Assembly: GCA_016648135.1 (NCBI GenBank)
Contig: JADDOH010003974.1
Span: 1-64,000 of the forward strand
DNA: 64,000 nucleotides
From: Agrypnia vestita
Taxonomy: Eukaryota; Arthropoda; Insecta; Trichoptera; Phryganeidae
Direction of reading: 5' to 3'
The translations under genes and the position numbers were made by a program. Shown here piece by piece: positions 56,623 through 64,000 of the stretch; positions within the stretch are counted from its first letter, which is position 1, and each line of letters begins with the position of its first letter. The notes beneath the pieces were generated by a model that saw nothing but the letters and a program-made list of their open reading frames with translations, searched no databases and had not been told where the DNA came from.

Positions 56623-57102
56623 ATGATGATAGTATAGTTGTATCAAAAACGTAAAATAAGATGCATTTATAACAAATACAACTTTAAAAAAATTGACAGA
56701 CGTGTGGTTGATCTCGGATGTGGGTGGAATTGTGAACGTTACATTTACCGAAGCCAGCGTTAAGACTAGATTTAAGATTGTATGCCTTATAAACGCCCAA
56801 TTAAGACCTCCATACATACTTTCCTATATTAATGGCTTCATCTCACAGAGACGAAGCAATTAGTGTGGGAATTTATTTAAATTAATCATTATCCTTCTGT
56901 GGAAAAATCTAATAAAAATATAATTTTTTAATTATTTTTTCTAACAGAGTTATTAATTATAAACTCTTTTTAGCTTGTCTTCTTATAATAAAGTGCTACT
57001 TATTTACTAAGATATTATATTTTTAAAGAATACTTAGTTTGAATGTTTCATAAAAAGTTATATGCATACAAAGTTTTATTACTATGTTTTTAATTTTTTC
57101 AG
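56623..57102. other. Short spacer between retrotransposon and host gene
   Basis: AT-rich sequence. A pyrimidine tract and CAG directly before 57103 look like a splice acceptor, so this may be intron 1 of the downstream gene and the retrotransposon may lie in that intron. Confidence 0.5.
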
Positions 57103-59109
57103 ATGGTGATATTATTCCTGTGTTTGACCATGGCCACTTTTGTGAACTGTGGTGTAATTGAGAAGCGACAACTTTTCGAAAAACCAACAAATTTCAATTT
57201 TAAATCACAAGTCGACAACTACAGAAGAGAACTTCCCCAGCAATTATCAAAGTATATTCCTCCCAAAGGCTATCTTCCGCCTGTAGAGCCAAAAATTATC
57301 ATATTTACTACTATAAAAACAACAACTAAACCGTCAATTACCACATCCAGAATAATTACTACTAAACCCACATCTAGAATAACTACTCCTAAACCTACAA
57401 CGAGAACCATTACCACCAAACCCACAACTCGAACAACTACCACTAAGCCCACAACTACCACTAAACCTACAACGAGAACAACTACCACTAAGCCTACAAC
57501 TAAAACAACTACCACCAAACCTTTAATTAAAATATTGACTACCCCCCCGCAAACATATAACTATCCTCCTCCTAAAGGATATCTTCCACCTATTGTGCCA
57601 AAAATTATTACATCAACCACTATTAAGACAACCACTAAACCATCAACCACCACTGCAAAACCCACAACACGAATAACTACCACTAAGCCTACAACTACCA
57701 CTAAACCTACAACTCGAACAACTACCACTAAGCCTACAACTCGAATAACTACCACCAAACCTTTAATTAAAATATTGACTACCCCACCGCAAACAAATAA
57801 ATATCTTCCTCCCAAAGGATATCTTCCACCTATAGAACCAAAAATTATCACAACTACTACTATTAAAACAACCACTAAACCATCGACCACCACTACAAAA
57901 CCCACAACTCGAATAACTACCACTAAGCCCACAACTACTACTAAACCCACAACTCGAACAACTACCACTAAACCTACAACTCGAACAACTACCACCAAAC
58001 CTTTAATTAAAATATTGACTACCCCCCCGCAAACAAATAAATATCTTCCTCCCAAAGGATATCTTCCACCTATAGAACCAAAAATTATCACAACTTCTAC
58101 TATTAAAACAACCACTAAACCATCAACCACCACGACAAAACCCACAACTCGAATAACTACCACTAAGTCCACAACTACCACTAAGCCCACAACTACTACT
58201 AAACCCACAACTCGAACAACTACCACTAAGCCTACAACTAGAACGACTACCCCCAAACCTTTAATTAAAATATTGACTACCCCCCCGCAAACAAATAAAT
58301 ATCTTCCTCCCAAAGGATATCTTCCACCTATAGAACCAAAAATTATCACAACTACTACTATTAAAACAACCACTAAACCATCAACCACCACTACAAAACC
58401 CACAACTCGAATAACTACCACTAAGCCCACAACTACCACTAAACCCACAACTCGAACAACTACCACTAAACCTACAACTCGAACAACTACCACCAAACCT
58501 TTAATTAAAATATTGACTACCCCACCGCAAACAAATAAATATCTTCCTCCCAAAGGATATCTTCCACCTATAGAACCAAAAATTATCACAACTACTACTA
58601 TTAAAACAACCACTAAACCATCAACCACCACGACAAAACCCACAACTCGAATAACTACCACTAAGCCCACAACTACCACTAAACCCACAACTCGAACAAC
58701 TACCACTAAGCCTACAACTAGAACGACTACCCCCAAACCTTTAATTAAAATATTGACTACCCCCCCGCAAACATATAAATATCTTCCTCCTAAAGGATAT
58801 CTTCCACCTATTGTGCCAAAAATTATTACATCAACCACTATTAAGACAACCACTAAACCATCAACCACCACTGCAAAACCCACAACTCGAATAACTACCA
58901 CTAAACCTACAACTAGAACAACCACCACCAAACCCACAACTAGAATTACTACCACTAAACCCACAACTAGAACAACTACCACTAAACCAACAGCCAGAAT
59001 CCTTACTACTAAATCTACAACTGCAGCGAATGGTTATGAATATACAGCACCACAAGGATATGACAATAATGAACAATTAAGTAAAATATATCGTGGACTA
59101 TTTCCATAA
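57103..59109 (+). CDS. Secreted Thr-rich YLP-motif (mucin-like) protein
   Basis: 668 residues. Residues 1-16 form a signal peptide (hydrophobic, ending Val-Asn-Cys), followed by a dibasic Lys-Arg. The body is seven Pro-Lys-Gly-Tyr-Leu-Pro-Pro blocks, each leading into Thr-Thr-Lys-Pro-Thr arrays and a Leu-Ile-Lys-Ile-Leu-Thr-Thr-Pro-Pro link. Block spacings are 309, 240, 240, 258, 240 and 240 bp, all multiples of three, so the frame is under selection. The unique C-terminus ends Gly-Tyr-x-Tyr and a short Tyr-Arg-Gly-Leu-Phe-Pro. The YLP motif is known from insect secreted or cuticle-type proteins of unknown function. The many Thr residues suggest O-glycosylation, as in mucins or matrix proteins. 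A splice-acceptor-like TTTTTTCAG abuts the ATG, so a short upstream exon with the true start is possible. The large antisense frame is a shadow. Confidence 0.85.
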   Translation: MVILFLCLTMATFVNCGVIEKRQLFEKPTNFNFKSQVDNYRRELPQQLSKYIPPKGYLPPVEPKIIIFTTIKTTTKPSITTSRIITTKPTSRITTPKPTTRTITTKPTTRTTTTKPTTTTKPTTRTTTTKPTTKTTTTKPLIKILTTPPQTYNYPPPKGYLPPIVPKIITSTTIKTTTKPSTTTAKPTTRITTTKPTTTTKPTTRTTTTKPTTRITTTKPLIKILTTPPQTNKYLPPKGYLPPIEPKIITTTTIKTTTKPSTTTTKPTTRITTTKPTTTTKPTTRTTTTKPTTRTTTTKPLIKILTTPPQTNKYLPPKGYLPPIEPKIITTSTIKTTTKPSTTTTKPTTRITTTKSTTTTKPTTTTKPTTRTTTTKPTTRTTTPKPLIKILTTPPQTNKYLPPKGYLPPIEPKIITTTTIKTTTKPSTTTTKPTTRITTTKPTTTTKPTTRTTTTKPTTRTTTTKPLIKILTTPPQTNKYLPPKGYLPPIEPKIITTTTIKTTTKPSTTTTKPTTRITTTKPTTTTKPTTRTTTTKPTTRTTTPKPLIKILTTPPQTYKYLPPKGYLPPIVPKIITSTTIKTTTKPSTTTAKPTTRITTTKPTTRTTTTKPTTRITTTKPTTRTTTTKPTARILTTKSTTAANGYEYTAPQGYDNNEQLSKIYRGLFP

Positions 59110-59190
59110 ATGAATATTTCATGTCTTGATTATTATATTGTCTACAGCAACTGAGATTTATGTTAAGATATTTATTAATTAAGTGCATTT

Positions 59191-59196
59191 AATAAA
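59191..59196 (+). terminator. Polyadenylation signal AATAAA
   Basis: AATAAA lies 81 bp after the stop codon of the YLP/mucin-like gene, in an AT-rich 3' UTR, on the same strand. Confidence 0.6.
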
Positions 59197-59219
59197 AACC
59201 AGAAATACGTTGTTTTTAT

Positions 59220-59785
59220 TATTATTATCTTATTTAACCTGTGCTAGTGTTCGGTGATTTATTAATGTTTTAAATTACCATTGTTTTATTAACTAACCAG
59301 ATGTTAAAATATAATACAAGGTTAGTATTAGTAAATAGGAAAAGTAACAAAATTGACAATTCCTTTCATGAAACTGAGAAATATTTCTATTCTTGGAAGA
59401 GCTTAAGATATTTTTCTAGGCTATTATTATTTTTGTATACTGATGTTCAAGTTGTTTTAGAGGATATCTATAACGATTGAGTGATGTATGATACTCCGTA
59501 TTGAAATAATATTTTTTTGACCAAAATAACGTTTCAGAGGAAATACCATACATGATGTTTTCTTGTCATTATTTATTAAAAAAACATTATTCTGTCGTTT
59601 ATTTCACATTTATGATTTTCGCATCTAAGGATAACAGTTTCTGGGAATTGAAATTTTATGAAATGGAGATGGTGATGAAGAAACAGACATTATTTGCACT
59701 AAACAGAAAACAAAAAATCTAATCAGATAAATATTTTCTTTTGATTTTTTTCGTTATAATATGTGCGTATAATATAATCCTAATT
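59220..59785. other. Intergenic DNA downstream of the YLP gene
   Basis: AT-rich with no feature recognised. Confidence 0.5.
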
Positions 59786-59789
59786 ATAA

Positions 59790-59866
59790 TAAATAAATAA
59801 ATATAACTTTATTCCAGAATGTGGGGAGCTTCGTGCAATCCAACACATTCTACATAAGTATCTAAT
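59790..59866 (-). repeat. LINE-tail-like repeat
   Basis: ATATAACTTTATTCCAGAAT then CTTCGTGCAATCC and ACACATTC also occur at 17955-18025 inside a hAT element. On the minus strand it ends AATAAAGTTATATTTATTTA, like a LINE 3' terminus. Confidence 0.55.
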
Positions 59867-59877
59867 ATATATGGAAT

Positions 59878-60215
59878 GTTATAATAATTTCGTTGTCTGT
59901 CCGTCCGTCCGTCCGTCCGTCTGTCTGTCTGTATGTCTGTCTATATGTCTGTCTGCCCCCGTAACTTCATGTAACATCCGTAACTTCTTTATAGTAAAAT
60001 AGTTTTTTCGAAAATTTTATTTTTTTTCTAAATTTTTTCCGGAAATTTTTTTTTTCGAAATATTTTTTCGAAAATTTTTAGTTTCGAAAATGATTTTTTC
60101 AAAAAATATTTTTTTTGAAATTTTTTTTCCGGTTTTTTATAAAATGTATAAAAACTTATCCCTTAGGAATCGACATGTAAAAGTACCGTCATTTTTGACG
60201 GCAGCTGGTGTATAC
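59878..60215 (+). repeat. Dispersed repeat, fullest copy, with (GTCC/GTCT)n
   Basis: TTTCGTTGTCTGTCCGTCCG leads into a GTCC/GTCT microsatellite (59897-59955), then AACTTCATGTAACATCCGTA. Next is T/A-rich DNA with TTTCGAAA blocks, then AACTTATCCCTTAGGAATCG and GTCATTTTTGACGGCAGCTG. At least five partial relatives are in this window. Confidence 0.6.
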
Positions 60216-60429
60216 TAATTGCGCGCACTTCATATTAAGGCGAAAACACTTGAATCGCTTCGGTAATTTTTCCAGACACGATTTTTTCTGACATGATCTT
60301 TCAAAACACAATTTTCGGGTTGGATTTTTGAGGAAATTAATTATTTCAGACGTAGATTATTTCTAAGAAAAAATATTAAGTAACCATAACATTTTAATAT
60401 TCGTACCGTTAATTTTGTGGTAGGGCATA

Positions 60430-60595
60430 CTTATTAATTTGAGAAAACTAACAAACTTTCTATAAATCACACTGACTCACTTTTTAAACGTCTACCGGTT
60501 TCGATACTGAACTGCATCTTTGTCAGGACGGACGCTCAATAACTTCCAATTAGTGTGATTTATACAAAGTTTTCTAGTTTTCTCAAATTAATAAT
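60430..60595 (-). ncRNA. Hammerhead-like motif within a long fold-back
   Basis: Outer arms TTATTAATTTGAGAAAACTA (60431) and the complement near 60570-60594 enclose, on the minus strand, CTGACAA (core, A9 kept, G8 changed) and GAAA. Then come a palindromic ACCGGT stem III, A at the cleavage position, and GACG, which pairs with CGTC before the core. It has the same architecture as the other copies but belongs to a third sequence family. Confidence 0.55.
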
Positions 60596-60844
60596 CTAAA
60601 ATAATTTATAGAAAAACATTTTTTTGTCCGAAATTATTAATGTCCGCAAAAATGCCGTCTCGAAAGAATAGTATTGCGTTCGCAAAATCTTGCCCGAAAA
60701 AATCCGGTCACTCATTAATCAACAGACTTACGACTTTTTAAAATATTTACAATCGTGAGTTTATAATTAAGTTGTTCTCTATAGATTGTTATTTGAGAAT
60801 GAGGCTCCACCCACAACCGACAATTGATTATTTATTTAATTTAT

Positions 60845-60905
60845 GAAAGTTTTATCGTGCGTCCGTTCTGAAAAATACACAGTGATATCGAAACCGGTGA
60901 AATTC
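60845..60905 (+). repeat. Degenerate relative of the hammerhead-like motif
   Basis: GTGCGTCCGTTCTGAAAAAT and ATATCGAAACCGGT repeat the layout of the 60430-60595 motif in opposite orientation. The core is poor and a G sits at the cleavage position, so it cannot be active. It probably marks the other terminal repeat of the same element. Confidence 0.45.
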
Positions 60906-61219
60906 GACGAGGTTTATACGAAGCAAGTTTAATGCTATAAGAGAAAAAATTAAGAAATAGAGTGTATTAACAGATCAAGCAAAAATACTTTTTGACATAC
61001 TCCTACTTGGCTATATATTATAATTTTTACCTTTATTTAATTAAAACGATTTAATTAATACAACTATCGGTACTAAAGCACCTTCGGGATTTTTTGGTTA
61101 ACGTTTCATAGTTCTTAGATATATAACATAAATCATATTGCAGCGAATATTTAGTATTTTTCATCTTACTGTGAATTATTCTTTTATTAAAATGAACTCA
61201 GCAGCTGGTGGCAGCGTAT

Positions 61220-61755
61220 CTTATTAATTTAAAATAGTAAATTTAAAAAATAAACAAACCCGACTGCGTAAAAAGTGAAATTTACATAAAAACTGAAAAG
61301 AAAGAAACAAGTCCAGTAGCAGTAGAATTCAGTTAATTGTAATAAGTAATAAGTAATATAATGTAATAAGTAATATGTAATATAATAAGTAATATTGAGT
61401 AACTACACCATTGAAATAGTTTCATGATCAATACACACATAAATCAATAAGAAATTGTAATGCCAAGCATAGCGGATCATACTTTAACAGTCGGGACCCA
61501 TTATTGGGAAGATTTGAGCCGGTCTAGGATTTTAATGGTAAATTTTAAAGTCGCTATGTTCCGAATTGGAATTTCTTATATATTTTATGTGTGTATTGAT
61601 CATGAAACTATTTCAATGGTTTAGTTATCAATATTACTTAACAGAATTCTAGACTACTGGACTTGTTTCTTTCTTTTCAGGTTTTATTTAGATTTATCTT
61701 TTTACGCAGTCGGGTTTTTTACTTTTTAAATTAAGTATTCTTATTTTAAATTTTT
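61220..61755. mobile_element. Large palindrome (fold-back), about 530 bp
   Basis: AACCCGACTGCGTAAAAAG (61257) is complementary to CTTTTTACGCAGTCGGGTT (near 61698-61716). TGAAAAGAAAGAAACAAGTC, CATTGAAATAGTTTCATGAT and AATACACACATAAA also recur in inverted form. The left arm carries an extra (AATAAGTAAT)n expansion at 61335-61395. The centre at about 61480-61560 is partly palindromic. No coding capacity; transposon class unknown. Confidence 0.75.
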
Positions 61756-62208
61756 TAGTTAGGATTACAAGAAGGTAATTTTTTTATTTAAAATAAGGTT
61801 ATTTATTACTGCATTAAGTAACCTTCTAGGTAACGGTCGTTAAAATTATCTTTCAAAAAAGTAAAAATCTGCGTTTGACATTCGATTTTAAGAATTATTT
61901 TGAATTGTTTAATGATAATTATTTTTCACGTTAATAATGCAATTATATAAGAACTTTAACAGCTTTAGTAAGAGTATTGAAAATTTAGGTGAGAATTGTT
62001 GCTGCTTGTATAAATTGCTATAGATCCTAAATGGTTATGGTAAATGAAAATTCGTATGAGAAACCTAAAGATGATTTTCAAATACCTGTTCAATGACATC
62101 CCGCTAAATTTAGTTCGTTGACTTTAATTTTTTTAATTTTTACACAATATGATATCTGGTTGTCGATTCTGATTACTGTAATGTCTTTAGTGGCACTTGC
62201 AAGACTAA

Positions 62209-62391
62209 GGCCTCGGGTACGATACGAGCGGCAAGCGGCAGAGCGTCAGAGCGTCAAGGCGCCCGAGTAGTGAAGGAAGCTGGCCACGATATGACTAACC
62301 TCAGTACTGTGCCGTCAATGTGACCCTTACTACTCGGGCGCATTGACGCTCTGACGCTCTGCCGCTTGCCGCTCATATCGTACCCGAGGCC
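62209..62391. mobile_element. GC-rich fold-back MITE with TAA duplication
   Basis: Arms of about 70 bp (GGCCTCGGGTACGATA...GCGCCCGAGTAGT) are nearly perfect complements around a centre of about 45 bp. TAA lies at both ends (62206-62208 and 62392-62394). The ends and the 3-bp duplication suit a PIF/Harbinger-type MITE. Its high GC content contrasts with the AT-rich flanks. Confidence 0.8.
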
Positions 62392-62399
62392 TAAGACAG

Positions 62400-63760
62400 A
62401 TCGATTGGCTTATAATCATTGAAAGCGACCAACGCATTTGGTCTCTAGAGCACACAAAGGAACACACATATTGTATAGGCAGATAAACACATTACCTTGT
62501 ATTTGCGTGGCGGGTAAATAATAACAATAATTAATAATCGAGTTTGGCGACGTTCGCTTTGTGGAAATCCATTTTTAAATAATTAGAAATGAATAAACGG
62601 TTTCACTTATTCCATTTATTTTATTCGACACGAGTTTATCAGCATATATTACTACTGGATCCATAATCCATATCTCTATACATTTTTGTCTACGCTCGCT
62701 TGAAGATGAAATCGAATTAATTAATCAGTTAGAAAGACATACAGAAAATCAAATCCACGAAAAAATATTTGGCTGCTATATTGAATGAATATAGATAAAA
62801 AAGGTTATTTTATTATTATTTGATGTTTTTTATATAGTTTAAACCATAAAATTGCGAATAAGCTACATGTTACATACCCCAGATGAATATATCTACTGAA
62901 AATTTAAAATACTTATATTTTAATACTTTGGTACGGCAAACTTTGATACGGAAATATGGTAAACAAGGTTATTAGAAAGGTATATTAATTAAATGACCTT
63001 ATGTATCCAAAATCACAAAAAAAAACATTTTTCAAAAATAATTGATTTACTGCCTTTTTGCTTAGTGTGGCAGTGTACGTGATGATTAATGGGACTTAGA
63101 CATTAAATAAAAATCATAATTTAAATTAAAATGTTGCACCACGAAGTAACTGTCAAATTTTTCGATAATATTTAGACTCCAGATCTCCATGACAACATGG
63201 CTTGAACCAAAGAGTTAGTCGCAGTTTAACACCAGCAATACGATGTCAGGAGCGGAATAAATCCATGGACCCTGCATTCGGGAAGATTGCCAACTCAAAT
63301 AGTAGATATTACATAACTCCTGACAGTTACTAATTATAATTATAATAATACTACTAATTATAACAATACTACTAATAATAACACTACTTATAATATTAAT
63401 TATAATAATAATGTAGCACTCCAACAAGAGAGATCCTCAGGTATGTATGTCGGTAAAGAATGATTTCAACAGAATGTTTCTCCTTATTATATCAGAAGGA
63501 ACGAGGTTTTTAGGTGATGAAATCAAATCAAAATTGAGGGTAAAATGATAATGAAATTAAGGGTACCGATAATTTTTATGTTCCTTCAAATATTTTAATT
63601 AAACTTTATCTGAAAATCTCTAATGATCTTCGCAATTATTTCTCTTCAAGTATTAAATAAATATTAAAGCAAACCTACATTAGCAAAACACAAAACCCTG
63701 CTACTCCCTTGTCTTTTTTTTTAATTGTAGTGTAGCAAAAGATCACATATATGTATGATG
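62400..63760. other. Intergenic DNA with an (AAT)n-like run
   Basis: An irregular TAATAATACTACTAAT microsatellite lies at 63330-63415. The rest shows no gene or recognised repeat. Confidence 0.5.
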
Positions 63761-63762
63761 AT

Positions 63763-63835
63763 CTCACCGGGAATTGAACCCAGTATCCCCGGTACGAGAA
63801 GCAAGTATTATGCCCATTGAAATACGAAATCCACC
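63763..63835 (-). repeat. tRNA-like SINE head
   Basis: The minus strand has a GGGCATAATACTTGCTTCTC segment and, at tRNA spacing, a T-arm CTGGGTTCAATTCCCGG with a good B-box. The acceptor and D stems are poor, so it is a SINE head or a decayed tRNA. Confidence 0.5.
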
Positions 63836-64000
63836 GACTTCATTTACATAACAATTTTACATCGCGGTTTAAGGGTTAAACCAAAAAGTTTGTTCAGTCC
63901 AGAATTTGTACCGATCCACTTTTCTTCATCCCTCACTTGTCAAAACTCCTTGTTCTACGTTTTCAATTCTGTTTGGATAAAATTTGAATAGAAATTTAAG

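Noticed and set aside
57561..58982. 473-codon open frame antisense to the YLP/mucin-like gene, Val/Gly-rich
   Set aside because: It is the complement of Thr/Pro codon repeats and its length follows from the repeat. It has no signal, no start context and no 3' signal.
1..64000. Bacterial or viral contamination
   Set aside because: U2 snRNA, several eukaryotic transposon classes and splice-type signals run through the window; there are no dense prokaryotic gene strings.

Overview
The window is eukaryotic and most likely from an insect. It is about two-thirds A+T and gene-poor. It carries an intact U2 snRNA gene on the minus strand and remnants of several eukaryotic transposable-element classes: Penelope-like elements, CR1/Jockey-like and RTE-like LINEs, hAT, P-element and PIF/Harbinger-like DNA transposons, a Ty3/gypsy element and tRNA-derived SINE-like sequences. 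The one convincing host protein gene encodes a secreted Thr-rich protein with repeated GYLPP motifs, a style typical of insects. I could not fix the insect order.

1-17 kb: intergenic DNA with degraded retroelements. These are RTE-like and Jockey/CR1-like LINE pieces on the minus strand, Penelope-like fragments with GIY-YIG endonuclease remnants and hammerhead-ribozyme-like motifs, a repeated TATA module with heat-shock-element-like sites, tRNA-like SINE heads and a microRNA-like hairpin. 17-25.4 kb: a cluster of hAT-type non-autonomous elements, four of them with exact 8-bp target duplications, plus a fold-back MITE with a TAA duplication and another Penelope-like 3' end. 25.4-25.6 kb: the U2 snRNA gene. 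26-37 kb: a decayed CR1-like LINE, further LINE pieces and a large inverted-repeat composite. 37-45.9 kb: deeply nested transposons (truncated hAT with its dimerisation domain, RTE-like LINEs, P-element-like pieces, a tRNA-Arg pseudogene, a hammerhead hairpin).

45.5-56.6 kb: a large Ty3/gypsy retrotransposon on the minus strand. It has an intact 1059-residue Pol, a Gag with one frame change, a canonical slippery heptamer at the gag/pol junction, a tRNA-Lys-type primer site, a very long LTR (about 1.9 kb without an inserted hAT MITE), and a 3' region with a seven-copy array of about 130 bp. The matching 3' LTR is only partly present and is joined to foreign DNA inside the MITE, which suggests MITE-mediated recombination. 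57.1-59.1 kb: the secreted YLP-motif/mucin-like gene, less than 500 bp from the retrotransposon end. 59.8-64 kb: more repeats, including three long palindromes.

Nothing here works together as an operon. The main themes are element-within-element insertion, at least four separate long fold-back structures, and recurrent hammerhead-like motifs tied to Penelope-like elements.
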